DNA from: Alkaliphilus pronyensis
GTDB lineage: Bacteria; Bacillota; Clostridia; Peptostreptococcales; Natronincolaceae
Direction of reading: 5' to 3'
Assembly (NCBI RefSeq): GCF_009017275.1
Contig: NZ_WBZC01000023.1
Location: 1-64,000, forward strand
DNA: 64,000 bases
The notes under the pieces are model-generated. The model saw only the letters and a program-made list of their open reading frames with translations, was not told the DNA's origin and did not search any database. The position numbers and the translations under genes are program-made. Of this stretch, positions 36,579-45,570 are shown piece by piece; within the stretch, counting starts at the first letter, position 1; each line of letters begins with the position of its first letter.

Positions 36579-36606
36579 AAAAGCCACCTTCAGGTAGGCT
36601 TTTTAT
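36579..36606 (+). terminator. intrinsic terminator of rpmB
   Basis: AAAAGCC-A-CCT pairs with AGGT-A-GGCTTTT with a one-base bulge, ending in a T-run. It lies 24 bp after the rpmB stop. Confidence 0.8.
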
Positions 36607-36612
36607 ATTTTC

Positions 36613-36774
36613 TTAAATTTGAAATATTATTATTCCCAAAATAATTAAACCACAGCCAAGCAAGAATATCCATGCTTTAAAGGGTATTAAGTAAACAAAA
36701 ATCACAACACCTATACCACAGCATACTAAACCCATAAAATTCCACAATGAAAAATGCCTTCTTTTTTTGTACAT
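36613..36774 (-). CDS. small two-helix membrane protein (53 aa)
   Basis: Read directly: it begins MYKKRRHFSLWNFMGLVCCG and ends in FQI before TAA. The basic N-terminus is followed by two hydrophobic stretches (about 14-30 and 35-52) separated by a PFKAW turn. AAGAAGGTGA lies 5-6 nt upstream of the ATG and a TATAAT-like -10 is about 30 nt further up. It is convergent with rpmB and shares its terminator zone. I do not know the function; a YlaF-like or holin-like small membrane protein is a guess from size only. Confidence 0.7.
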   Translation of the reverse strand: MYKKRRHFSLWNFMGLVCCGIGVVIFVYLIPFKAWIFLLGCGLIILGIIIFQI

Positions 36775-36815
36775 ATAATCACCTTCTTAAATAGGTTCTC
36801 ATATTATACTATGCA

Positions 36816-36866
36816 CAAAAAAATAAAACTGCTACAGTTTTTTTATGCAGTTTTATTTTTTAAATT
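36816..36866. terminator. AT-rich bidirectional terminator hairpin
   Basis: AAATAAAACTGC (36821-36832) pairs with GCAGTTTTATTT (36847-36858) with T-rich or A-rich tails on both sides. On the minus strand it would stop transcripts coming from thiN across the repeat tract. Confidence 0.55.
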
Positions 36867-36884
36867 TGCTATTGGGTTTTCTTT

Positions 36885-37215
36885 TGTCTTTTCATTCAAC
36901 ATTCAACATTTCTTTTATGTTTTTAACTCTTAACTCTTAACTCTTCACTCTTAATTTTTGACTCTTAACTCTTAACTCTTCACTCTTCACTCTTAATTTT
37001 TAACTCTTAACTCTTTATCTTTAATTAGCTCCTTATTCCCTATTATTTATTCCTTATTCCCTTTTCCCTATTACTTATTACTTATTCCTTATTCCCTATT
37101 CCCTATTCCCTATTCCCTATTCCTTATTACTTGCTTTTGTAGTTTTTAATTTTTCACTTTTAACTTTTAACTATGTCTTCCTGTTTTCCATTTTTAATTT
37201 TTCACTTTTAACTTT
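36885..37215 (-). repeat. composite minisatellite element, locus 4
   Basis: Fills most of the 457-bp gap between the 53-aa gene and thiN. It has heptamer arrays of TTAACTC/TTCACTC (36925-37015), ATTCCCT/ATTCCTT arrays (37030-37130) and, at 37121-37150, the reverse of the ACTACAAAAGCAAGTAATAA core. Orientation is the same as locus 3, so rpmB sits between direct repeats about 1 kb apart. No coding frame is seen. Confidence 0.75.
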
Positions 37216-37231
37216 TAATTCTACTAGCTCC

Positions 37232-37864
37232 CTATTCCCATGATATAATCACCAGCAAAACTCCATCCTTAACAGTTATTTTTCCTTTTTTACTTAATAG
37301 TCTATTACTAATGCCAATAGAGCTACCTCTACTAATATCATAATTATTTAGTGGATATTCCATACCCTCTAGGGTTACTCCCTTTACACAGCTGGATAAT
37401 GGAATAATTGATACATTTGCATCTGTAGCTTCAACTTCAAGCTCACTGTTTGTAATTGTAGCAATATTTTTTTCATCCATTAGAGCCCCTTTTATGCCCA
37501 TCTCAAGCAGCCTATTAAGTAGCATTAGGTTGCCTAAGCTGTGATCCCACCTAGAACCCATACATCCAACAATGGTTATTAATTGTGGATTCAGAGCTAT
37601 AGCATAATCTAGTGCAATATCAGTATCTGTTTTATCCTTTCTTGTGGAGTATCTTTCAACCTTTACTCCTTCATTAAGCATCCAATTCATATCTTTTTTT
37701 GATATAGAATCAAAATCCCCCAATAGTAGATTAGGCCTTTTATGAAGGCTTACTAAATATTTTGCTGCTCCATCTGCACATATAATATATGAATGCTGTT
37801 TTATTTGACTCTCTAAAAAATCCATGCTGCTTATATGACCATTAGCTATTATTAAAACCTTCAT
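37232..37864 (-). CDS. thiN: thiamine diphosphokinase
   Basis: Converts thiamine to thiamine diphosphate using ATP. The 210 aa contain the TPK signatures CADGAAKYL, LLLGDFDSI and KDKTDTDIALDYAI. The chosen ATG (MKVLIIANGH) starts one base after the rpe stop and has GGAA about 10 nt upstream; an ATG five codons earlier overlaps rpe and has poor spacing. It is the last gene of the rsmB-to-thiN run, as in other Firmicutes. Confidence 0.93.
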   Translation of the reverse strand: MKVLIIANGHISSMDFLESQIKQHSYIICADGAAKYLVSLHKRPNLLLGDFDSISKKDMNWMLNEGVKVERYSTRKDKTDTDIALDYAIALNPQLITIVGCMGSRWDHSLGNLMLLNRLLEMGIKGALMDEKNIATITNSELEVEATDANVSIIPLSSCVKGVTLEGMEYPLNNYDISRGSSIGISNRLLSKKGKITVKDGVLLVIISWE

Positions 37865-37865
37865 T

Positions 37866-38522
37866 TTATACAGTTCCATTCCTTTTCATAAGCTCAACAG
37901 TATAAGGTATATTAGGGCTGTTAAAAATAGCACTTCCAGCCACTATAACATTTGCACCAGCAGAAGTAACTAGATTAATATTATCAGGGCTAATACCTCC
38001 ATCTACTTGAATATCTATGTCTAACCCTTTATCCTTTATCATTGTGCTTAGTTTTTTAATTTTAGGGAGTGTAGCTTCAATAAGCTTTTGTCCTCCAAAA
38101 CCAGGGTTTACAGTCATAATTAGTACCATATCAAGGTCTGCTAACACATAATCAAGCACATTTAATGGAGTGGCAGGGTTTAATGCTACACAGGCCTTTA
38201 TTCCATGCTGTTTTATAAGTTGAATTGTTCTATGAAGGTGAATACAGGCTTCACTATGAACAGATATTATATCGGCACCGGCCTTTATAAAATCTGGAAT
38301 ATATTTATCGGGGTTTTCTATCATTAAATGGACATCAAATGGAAGCTTAGTTTTGTCCTTTAAGCTATTTACCACTAAAGGCCCTATTGTTATATTAGGT
38401 ACAAAATGTCCATCCATTACATCAATATGTAGCATATGACATCCTGCTGCTTCTACAGTGTTTACATCATCTATAAGCTTTGAGAAATCTGCAGACAGAA
38501 TTGAGGGTGCGATTTTTATCAT
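37866..38522 (-). CDS. rpe: ribulose-phosphate 3-epimerase
   Basis: A TIM-barrel enzyme of the pentose-phosphate pathway. The 218 aa begin [15 protein letters not shown] and contain [32 protein letters not shown] and [11 protein letters not shown], which carry the metal ligands and catalytic Asp residues. It lies 3 bp after rsgA. Confidence 0.97.
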   Translation of the reverse strand: MIKIAPSILSADFSKLIDDVNTVEAAGCHMLHIDVMDGHFVPNITIGPLVVNSLKDKTKLPFDVHLMIENPDKYIPDFIKAGADIISVHSEACIHLHRTIQLIKQHGIKACVALNPATPLNVLDYVLADLDMVLIMTVNPGFGGQKLIEATLPKIKKLSTMIKDKGLDIDIQVDGGISPDNINLVTSAGANVIVAGSAIFNSPNIPYTVELMKRNGTV

Positions 38523-38525
38523 AGT

Positions 38526-39404
38526 TTAGTACCTCCTGTTTGATCTTATTTCTTCTAATAATTGCAGATAGCTTTCATATCGTTCCTTAGCAATTAAATT
38601 ATCTTCTACTGCCTTTTTTACAGAACAGCTTGGTTCGTTTTCATGTAGACAAGAAGAAAACCTACAATTACCTGCTAAGCTACGTAGCTCTGGAAAACAA
38701 TATTGAAGCTCTGCTTCTTCAGTAAAATCAATCTTTAACGAGCTAAAGCCTGGGGTATCAACTACCCAGCCCCGTTGATTTAACGGAATTAACTCAACAT
38801 GTCGGGTTGTATGCTTACCCCTTTCATTTTTTGTACTTAAGCCACCAGTTTGCAAATGTATATTTGATTGTACTTGATTAAGCAGAGTAGACTTTCCAAC
38901 CCCTGAAGGGCCAGCAAAAACTGATACCTTTCCACATAAAGCCCTCTTTAGCTTTTCAATACCATCACTATTTTCCTTTGTGGCTAGTAAAACTTTGTAG
39001 CCAGCCTTTTCGTATATATCAACCATCCACATGTAATCCTTCTGTTGCTGAAGATCAATTTTGTTAAAGCAAATAATAATATCTAGCATTTGACCTTCAG
39101 CGAGAACTAAAAATCTATTCAGTAAAGAGAGATTGGGTTCTGGTTGGGTTATGGCAAAAACAACAACTGCTTGATCTACATTTACAACTGGAGGTCTAAT
39201 TAGCTCATTTTTTCTCTGTAATATTTCTTCAACCATACCTAGTTTTTCTTCTTGATTAAGTATTGAAAAATGTACTTTATCTCCCACCATTGGAGTTTCA
39301 TTGTTTTTACGCAGAATTCCCCTTGCCTTACACTCATAAATATTTATACTATCATCTACATAGTAGAAGCCACCAATACCCTTTATGATTCTTCCCTCTT
39401 TCAT
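38526..39404 (-). CDS. rsgA: ribosome small-subunit GTPase RsgA
   Basis: A circularly permuted GTPase for late 30S maturation. The 292 aa start with an OB fold, followed by permuted motifs: G4 (CFNKIDL), G1 (GPSGVGKST) and G3 (VDTPGFSS). The C-terminal zinc knuckle shows CRFSSCLHENEPSC. It lies between prkC and rpe, the standard Firmicutes order. Confidence 0.97.
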   Translation of the reverse strand: MKEGRIIKGIGGFYYVDDSINIYECKARGILRKNNETPMVGDKVHFSILNQEEKLGMVEEILQRKNELIRPPVVNVDQAVVVFAITQPEPNLSLLNRFLVLAEGQMLDIIICFNKIDLQQQKDYMWMVDIYEKAGYKVLLATKENSDGIEKLKRALCGKVSVFAGPSGVGKSTLLNQVQSNIHLQTGGLSTKNERGKHTTRHVELIPLNQRGWVVDTPGFSSLKIDFTEEAELQYCFPELRSLAGNCRFSSCLHENEPSCSVKKAVEDNLIAKERYESYLQLLEEIRSNRRY

Positions 39405-39435
39405 GAAAAACCTCCCTTAACCAGCTATTTATCAT

Positions 39436-41433
39436 TTAAAACACCGTTTGAGTTTCAGAATGGAACTCGTTATTAACATAAATCTCAAACACGTGACTTC
39501 CAGAGCCTTCCTTTGCTTGTACTAAGGCACGAATACTTGTACCCTCTGTGTTAACATTGTGTCTTTTATTAAATACCACCTGTCTACCACTGCTGCTAAT
39601 TTGATATATTACAACATCAACATTTCCTGTGTACTCATTTAGATCAATATTTATATATTTATCCACCAATGGAGCAGAAGTTTCTTCTGCGTTTTCTTCC
39701 TCTTGGTTTTCCTCTTCATTGCTTTCTATGTTTTCACCTTCTGGACCTAAGCTAACCACTAAATCTACTACTGTTCCTTCTTCAACTTCGGTTGTTTCTG
39801 GTATGCTTTGCTTAATTATCTCATCCTTAGGATATTCTTCACTGTTCTCTTCTTTAATATCACCAACAGTAAGCCCCAATTGCTCTATGGTTGCCTTACC
39901 GGTTTCAATATCTGATCCAACTAGGTTGGGCATTAATACTGTTTGAATCTTTGGTCCTAAGCTTACTACATAATCAACAGTAGACCCTTGTGGTACTTCA
40001 AGTCCAGCCCGTGGATTTTGTCTAATAATAATACCTATAGGTAAGCTCTCATGGTTTTCTTCTTTAACTTCTCCCTCCACTAAGGAAGCATCTCGAAGAA
40101 TGTACTTAGCGTCCATAGAATTTTTATTTTCAAGCTCTGGGACCTTTACTAATCTACTGCCAAGACTTACTAACACCCTAATTTGTCCACCTTTTTTAAT
40201 GGTTCTTCCCTCCACTGGGTTTTGATCAATTATAATATCTAAGGGAACCTCTGGATCGTTTTTTTCTTGAACAATTAATTCAACCTCATATTCTTCCATA
40301 ATTCTTCTTGCTTCGTCAATATCTTCACCAATTAAATTAGGCACTGTCACATCAGGAGTACCAAACCAGTCTCCACCATAAAAAAATCCGAAGGTAAACA
40401 GGAGGGCGGCAATTAAGGCTGCTACTATTGCCCCTGCAACAACCCATTTATTTACTCTTTTGTCCTCCTTATTCTTTCTATACCTTTTATTGAATTTATC
40501 TTCTTTATTAGACATATCAATAGATGATTTTCCATATGCTTCTTCCGTAACCTTTGGTATTACTTGAGTTGGAGAGTCAACCTCGCTTGCTCTACTTGAG
40601 AAGTACCTGGATGTAGGCTCATTTTTCAGCTGCTTCAACTCATCAATTAGTTCTTGAGTATTTTGGAATCTAGCAGATTGCTCCTTTTGCATCAGTTTTT
40701 GAATTGTTTTTTCCAATCCATCATTAATATCTACATTTAGCTTTGATGGGTCTAAAGGCTGTTCTTGTATTTGCTTTAAAGCAACTGTTATTGGACTGTC
40801 ACCTTCAAATGGAACCTTACCAGTGGCCATCTCATACATTACAATCCCAAGTGAGTACAAATCTGATTTTTCATCTGTGTATCCACCCCTTGCTTGCTCA
40901 GGAGAAAAGTAATGGACAGACCCAATAACACTTCCTGCGTTGGTAATTGTAGAAGATGTGGCAGCAAGAGCAATTCCAAAATCCGTTACCTTAGCTCTAT
41001 TATCTGAAGTAATTAAGATATTATGGGGTTTTATATCCCTATGGACTATATGGTTATTATGGGCATGTTTAAGTGCATAGGCTATTTGCTTTCCATAGTC
41101 AATTATCTCATTAAGGGTAAGGGGGGCTCTTTCCTTTATAACCTCCTTTAAGGTTTTGCCTGCAACGTATTCCATAACAATGTAATAAATACCCTCATCT
41201 TCACCGACATCATATATATTAACTATATTGGGGTGAGATAAGCTGGCAGCAGCTTGTGATTCTCTCCTAAACTTATCTAGTATATCCTTATCACTTGCGA
41301 ATTCAGAACGTAATATTTTAACAGCTACATATCTATTTAGTAAATTACATTTAGCCCTATAAACGACAGCCATTCCGCCTCCGCCTATTTTTTCTACGAT
41401 CTCATATCTGTTACCTAAAATTTTACCTATCAT
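39436..41433 (-). CDS. prkC: PASTA-domain serine/threonine kinase PrkC
   Basis: A membrane Ser/Thr kinase sensing peptidoglycan fragments. The 665 aa consist of a cytosolic kinase domain (1-270: GGGGMAVVY loop, VAVKIL lysine, HRDIKPHNIL, DFG), a linker with a basic stretch, a membrane segment (about 330-352, VVAGAIVAALIAALLFTFGF), three PASTA repeats (about 363-565, each with a VPxLxG-like start and a GxRVDLVVSLGP-like end), an acidic linker, and an extra C-terminal beta-rich domain of about 80 aa. It starts 8 bp after its phosphatase gene. Confidence 0.96.
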   Translation of the reverse strand: MIGKILGNRYEIVEKIGGGGMAVVYRAKCNLLNRYVAVKILRSEFASDKDILDKFRRESQAAASLSHPNIVNIYDVGEDEGIYYIVMEYVAGKTLKEVIKERAPLTLNEIIDYGKQIAYALKHAHNNHIVHRDIKPHNILITSDNRAKVTDFGIALAATSSTITNAGSVIGSVHYFSPEQARGGYTDEKSDLYSLGIVMYEMATGKVPFEGDSPITVALKQIQEQPLDPSKLNVDINDGLEKTIQKLMQKEQSARFQNTQELIDELKQLKNEPTSRYFSSRASEVDSPTQVIPKVTEEAYGKSSIDMSNKEDKFNKRYRKNKEDKRVNKWVVAGAIVAALIAALLFTFGFFYGGDWFGTPDVTVPNLIGEDIDEARRIMEEYEVELIVQEKNDPEVPLDIIIDQNPVEGRTIKKGGQIRVLVSLGSRLVKVPELENKNSMDAKYILRDASLVEGEVKEENHESLPIGIIIRQNPRAGLEVPQGSTVDYVVSLGPKIQTVLMPNLVGSDIETGKATIEQLGLTVGDIKEENSEEYPKDEIIKQSIPETTEVEEGTVVDLVVSLGPEGENIESNEEENQEEENAEETSAPLVDKYINIDLNEYTGNVDVVIYQISSSGRQVVFNKRHNVNTEGTSIRALVQAKEGSGSHVFEIYVNNEFHSETQTVF

Positions 41434-41441
41434 CTTCTCAC

Positions 41442-42188
41442 CTACCCATCTAGTTGACTTTTATTATTTTTTATAATAATTATTGTAATATTGTCATATC
41501 CCCCCCGTTGGTTAGCTAGTTCTACCAGCTGTAAACAGGATTTCTGACAATCATCATTTTCTAAAACTGTTTTTTCAATCTCGTATTTATCAACAAAATT
41601 ACTTAAACCATCAGTACATAATACGAGTACATCCCCATTATTAAAGTCAAGCTTAAATATATCAGCCTTTGCTTCTTCATTAGTACCTAAAGCTTTAGTA
41701 ATAATGTTTTTTTGAGGGTGCTTCATGGCTTCCCTTTCTGATATACTTCCTTTTCTTAAAAGCTCGGCTACTAGTGAATGATCCTGTGTTATTTGACCTA
41801 TAGCACCACCCCTAATTAAGTAGCCTCTACTATCTCCTATATGACCTAAATACATTTTATTATTGGCATATAGGGCTAAAGTGGCAGTTGTTCCCATACC
41901 ATCGCACTCAGTATCCTCCATACCTCTTTTATATATTTCTTTATTAGCACGATTAAAGGCTTCAAACATAATTCCTTTTATTGATTCATCCTCATTCTCA
42001 TCCTCTAGGTATTTTAATATATGTTCCTTTATGGTATCAATGGCTATTTGACTTGCTACCTCTCCTCCATTATGTCCACCCATACCGTCAGCAACCATAA
42101 ATAGTTTAATCTTTTCGTCAATAATGCAGTAATTATCTTCATTAATATCACGAACTTTACCTATGTCAGTAATAACCCCATAGTTCAT
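41442..42188 (-). CDS. stp: PP2C-type protein phosphatase (Stp/PrpC)
   Basis: The metal-dependent phosphatase partner of PrkC. The 248 aa carry the PP2C motifs DINEDNY, VADGMGGHNGGEVAS, GHIGDSRGYLI, LCTDGLSNFV and GGYDNITIIII. It lies directly upstream of prkC, so kinase and phosphatase are co-transcribed. The start has an AGGAGG-type ribosome-binding site. Confidence 0.96.
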   Translation of the reverse strand: MNYGVITDIGKVRDINEDNYCIIDEKIKLFMVADGMGGHNGGEVASQIAIDTIKEHILKYLEDENEDESIKGIMFEAFNRANKEIYKRGMEDTECDGMGTTATLALYANNKMYLGHIGDSRGYLIRGGAIGQITQDHSLVAELLRKGSISEREAMKHPQKNIITKALGTNEEAKADIFKLDFNNGDVLVLCTDGLSNFVDKYEIEKTVLENDDCQKSCLQLVELANQRGGYDNITIIIIKNNKSQLDG

Positions 42189-42284
42189 AGCATAAACCCC
42201 TCCTCTTACATACTATTAAATATTCTACATAGATAAAAAAATCCCTTTTCTAATGTTTAGACCTTTTTAAGGGGTCTTGAACCT

Positions 42285-43325
42285 TCAGTTTTTTTGCTTA
42301 TCTATGTGGCTATTTCGTAGCTGCCCACATGCAGCCATTATGTCTGAGCCCATCTCTCTTCTAACTGTTGCCTCTATACCATTATTCTTTAATATACTAG
42401 CAAATCTTTTAATAGATTCATCCTTAGATTTTTCAAATGCAGCTTTTTCCACTGGATTAACAGGTATTAGGTTAACATGACATAATAAACCTTTTAATAA
42501 CATTACAAGCTGGTTTGCGTGGATTTCTAAGTCATTTACTCCTTTTATTAATGAATACTCAAATGTTATTCTTCTATTATTTTTTGATAAATAATAATGA
42601 CAGCCATCAATTAATTCCTCTATAGAATATTTTCTTGCTATGGGCATAATTTTTTGTCTTAATTGGTTAGTTGGAGCATGTAGAGAAATAGCTAAATTAA
42701 TAGGTATTCTAAGGTCTGCAAGCCTTTTAATTTCTGTAACAAGCCCACAGGTGGATAGTGTAATATGCCTATTGCCAATGTTTAAGCCTTTTTTGCTGTT
42801 AGCAATTCTTAAAAAGGATACAACCTCTTTAAAGTTATGGAGGGGCTCGCCGCTGCCCATTAGTACGATATTAGATACTCTTTGACCTATATCATTGTTT
42901 ATAGCATGGATTTGATCAATTATTTCACCTGCTGTAAGGTTTCTAACTAATCCTCCCTCAGTTGAGGCACAAAAGCTACAGCCCATACTACAGCCCACTT
43001 GTGTTGATATACAGGCAGTTAATCCATGCTTGTACTTCATTAAAACCCCTTCAATAATATTACTATCATCCAATAGGAACAAATATTTTGTAGTTCCATC
43101 TATTTTTGAGACAAGCTTTTTTTCAATTTTTAAGGAAGTTATAAAGGCTTTACTCTTTAAGTCCTCTCTTAAGGTCTTTGATAAATTCGACATATCATCA
43201 AAGCTTTTAATTCCTTTGTGTATCCATTGGAAAATTTGCTCTCCTCTAAACTTAGGCTCTCCCAATTCCTTAGTAAAGTCTACTAACTCTTCATCTGTTA
43301 GACTTAATAAATCTGTTTTTTCCAA
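42285..43325 (-). CDS. rlmN: dual-specificity 23S rRNA/tRNA adenine-C2 methyltransferase RlmN
   Basis: A radical SAM methyltransferase that modifies A2503 of 23S rRNA and A37 of some tRNAs. The 346 aa contain the Fe-S motif CSMGCSFC, the substrate Cys near the C-terminus (MAACGQL) and GSGEPLHNFKEV. It lies between rsmB and stp as in other Firmicutes; a 121-bp repeat (43361-43481) separates it from rsmB. Confidence 0.97.
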   Translation of the reverse strand: MEKTDLLSLTDEELVDFTKELGEPKFRGEQIFQWIHKGIKSFDDMSNLSKTLREDLKSKAFITSLKIEKKLVSKIDGTTKYLFLLDDSNIIEGVLMKYKHGLTACISTQVGCSMGCSFCASTEGGLVRNLTAGEIIDQIHAINNDIGQRVSNIVLMGSGEPLHNFKEVVSFLRIANSKKGLNIGNRHITLSTCGLVTEIKRLADLRIPINLAISLHAPTNQLRQKIMPIARKYSIEELIDGCHYYLSKNNRRITFEYSLIKGVNDLEIHANQLVMLLKGLLCHVNLIPVNPVEKAAFEKSKDESIKRFASILKNNGIEATVRREMGSDIMAACGQLRNSHIDKQKN

Positions 43326-43360
43326 CCTTAATCCTCCTAAGCAGTACTAGTTTTCTTTAT

Positions 43361-43481
43361 CTCAGCGGCGTTACTAACACTCCCGCTTCTTAAGCGGGAG
43401 ATAAGTGCCGCCAAGCTTCGAAATAAGGGCAACTAGAGTTCAGTTGGAGTTAAAACACCATCTGAACTAAGTTTTCTTTAT
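43361..43481 (+). mobile_element. 121-bp structured repeat, copy 2 (IS200/IS605-like MITE candidate)
   Basis: Same length and ends as copy 1 (CTCAGCGGCG to TTTTCTTTAT), preceded by TTTTCTTTAT. The left hairpin is perfect here (CTCCCGCTT-CTT-AAGCGGGAG); the right hairpin has two mismatches. The middle reads GCTTCGAAATAAGGGCAACT, as in copy 3 and unlike copy 1. The right end contains the rsmB stop codon and the last few rsmB codons on the minus strand. Confidence 0.75.
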
Positions 43482-44804
43482 AAATTTTGCTATAAAAAAC
43501 CCATCAGTTTTGTGGATATTAGGATAAAGCTGTATAGTTGCTGCTAACCTATCACCTGGAATTAAGCTTTTGTAATCCTCACCTAAGTTAACCAATTGAT
43601 AATCAGGTGATTCCTTTAAAAATTTTTCAGCTACTCCAATATTCTCTCTTGGGTCAATTGAACAGGTGCTATAAACTAAAGCCCCACCAGGCTTAACATA
43701 TAAGGCTGCATTTTTTAATATATTAAGCTGTAGCAAAGTTATATGCTTAAAGTCATCCTGTTGCTTTCGGTATTTTATTTCAGGCTTTCTACGGATTATA
43801 CCAAGCCCTGAACAGGGTGCATCAACCAATACCTTATCGGCTTTACTTAACAAGCCTTTATCTATATCCTTACCATTGAATTTTTCTGTATTTATAATCT
43901 TTACTCCTAACCTTTTAGCATTTTTATTGATTAATTCTAGCTTATGATCGTATACATCCCTAGCAATTATGGTGCCTTTATTATTCATAAGCTGTGCCAT
44001 ATGGGTGGTTTTGCCTCCTGGGGCACTACATATATCTATAACCAAATCATTTTCTTTTGGTTCAACGATTCTGCCTACTAGCATCGAGCCAAAATCTTGA
44101 ATATAAATATCACCACTTTTTAGTGCTTCTAATTCAAATAGATTACTATCTCCTTTAATGCTTAGGGATTCTTCAATAAATTGATTTTTTTCAACTTGAA
44201 AACCACTATTTCGCAAACTTAAAACAGCATCATCAACCGATGTTTTTAAAGTATTTACCCTTACATTTAGGTCAGGCTTTTCATTGTTTGCCTTCAATAA
44301 AGCTTCTGTAAACTCAGCTGAAAAGGACTTTAGGAACTCTTCCACCATCCACTTTGGATGGGAGTAGGTTACTGATAAATATCCTATGAAATCCTTTTTC
44401 TTATTAGGTAGCTTTATTTCTTCTTTTCCCCTTAGCATGCTTCTAAGTACTCCATTTATAAAGCCTGAGGAGTCTTTGCAATATTTCTTTGAAAGATTTA
44501 CCGATTCATTTACAGCTGCTGATGGTGGTATTTTATCCAGAAATAAAATTTGGTAGGTGGAAATACGTAATAAAATTAATGTATAGGTATCAATTTTTTT
44601 TATTTTGATTCTTGAAAACTGACTAATTACATAATCAAGCCTTATCAAATTTTCTAATACTCCATAGACCAGCTCTGTTAAAAAGCCTCTATCTCTGGAG
44701 TTATAATTATTTCTTTTTATTTCTTTACCTAATGCTATGTTTGAATAGCCTTTATCTACTTCTATCTCATATAGAACTCTTAATGCTCCTTCTCTTGCAT
44801 TCAT
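43467..44804 (-). CDS. rsmB: 16S rRNA (cytosine967-C5)-methyltransferase RsmB
   Basis: A 445-aa Fmu/NOL1-type enzyme. An N-terminal NusB-like RNA-binding domain (1-140) precedes a SAM domain with ICSAPGGKTTHMAQLM, the catalytic DAPCSGLGIIRRKPEIKY and YSTCSIDPRENI cysteines. The final codons and the TAG stop are provided by the 121-bp repeat at 43361-43481, altering only the extreme C-terminus after FIAKF. Confidence 0.96.
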   Translation of the reverse strand: MNAREGALRVLYEIEVDKGYSNIALGKEIKRNNYNSRDRGFLTELVYGVLENLIRLDYVISQFSRIKIKKIDTYTLILLRISTYQILFLDKIPPSAAVNESVNLSKKYCKDSSGFINGVLRSMLRGKEEIKLPNKKKDFIGYLSVTYSHPKWMVEEFLKSFSAEFTEALLKANNEKPDLNVRVNTLKTSVDDAVLSLRNSGFQVEKNQFIEESLSIKGDSNLFELEALKSGDIYIQDFGSMLVGRIVEPKENDLVIDICSAPGGKTTHMAQLMNNKGTIIARDVYDHKLELINKNAKRLGVKIINTEKFNGKDIDKGLLSKADKVLVDAPCSGLGIIRRKPEIKYRKQQDDFKHITLLQLNILKNAALYVKPGGALVYSTCSIDPRENIGVAEKFLKESPDYQLVNLGEDYKSLIPGDRLAATIQLYPNIHKTDGFFIAKFIKKT

Positions 44805-44834
44805 ACAGCTTCCTCCTACTGGTGTATCAAATAT

Positions 44835-44864
44835 TAAAAAGCAAAGGCATAATTTGCCTTTGCT
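44835..44864 (-). terminator. intrinsic terminator of the priA-to-yugP operon
   Basis: On the minus strand AGCAAAGGCA pairs with TGCCTTTGCT, followed by TTTTTAAT. The stem overlaps the yugP stop codon, so the upstream operon is separated from rsmB. Confidence 0.8.
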
Positions 44865-45570
44865 ACCTTCTTCTACCCCGTAGAATCAGTAATCTTAATA
44901 ACTGTGCTATAGCTGTAGCCATAGCAGCCACATATGTTAGTGCTGCTGCCTTTAAAACCTTTTGAGACCCATTTATTTCATCTCTTGTTATAAATCCATT
45001 GGCATCTAATAGCTTCATTGCTCGACTGCTGGCATTAAACTCTACAGGTAGGGTAGCTACTTGAAACAGCACCGCTGCTGTATATAGTAAAATACCTACA
45101 TCTAGTAAAGGTGGTGAAATAAGAAAGCCTGCAATAACAAATAGCCAAGCAGCAGATGAACCAAAGCTTGCAATTGGGTAAATTGAGTTTCTAATTGATA
45201 GTGGTACATATCCATTAGCATGCTGTAGAGCATGGCCTACCTCATGGGCCGCTACACTTACGGAGGCTATAGAGCTTCCTTGATACACTTCCCTTGACAG
45301 TCTAATAATTCTTTTTCTAGGATCATAATGATCACTTAAGTGGCCTGCTACTAGCTCCACTGGAACATCCCTCAAACCATTTGTATCTAAAATCTGTCTT
45401 GCAACATCATAGCCTGTATATCCCTTTCGGGTAGATACCCTCAAATATTTATGAAAGGTTGACTTAACTTTGCTTTGAGCGTACATTGCAAATATTATAG
45501 CAGGTATTAATACTACAAATGAACTATCAAATAATCCGTAACCAAATCCATATGGGTACATTTTAATCAC
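44863..45570 (-). CDS. yugP: YugP-type membrane zinc metallopeptidase
   Basis: A 235-aa DUF (neutral zinc metallopeptidase, YugP) protein. The active-site motif HEVGHALQHANGYVP lies near residues 109-123. Hydrophobic segments are at the N-terminus (FVVLIPAIIFAMYA), about 130-180 and near the C-terminus (AALTYVAAMATAIAQLL). The physiological substrate is unknown. The start overlaps the DUF116 stop by 4 bp. Confidence 0.9.
   Translation of the reverse strand: MIKMYPYGFGYGLFDSSFVVLIPAIIFAMYAQSKVKSTFHKYLRVSTRKGYTGYDVARQILDTNGLRDVPVELVAGHLSDHYDPRKRIIRLSREVYQGSSIASVSVAAHEVGHALQHANGYVPLSIRNSIYPIASFGSSAAWLFVIAGFLISPPLLDVGILLYTAAVLFQVATLPVEFNASSRAMKLLDANGFITRDEINGSQKVLKAAALTYVAAMATAIAQLLRLLILRGRRR

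Noticed and set aside
36880-37215. Tandem repeats resembling a CRISPR array
   Set aside because: Units are 7-14 nt and abut each other; there are no 25-40 nt repeats with unique spacers and no cas genes.
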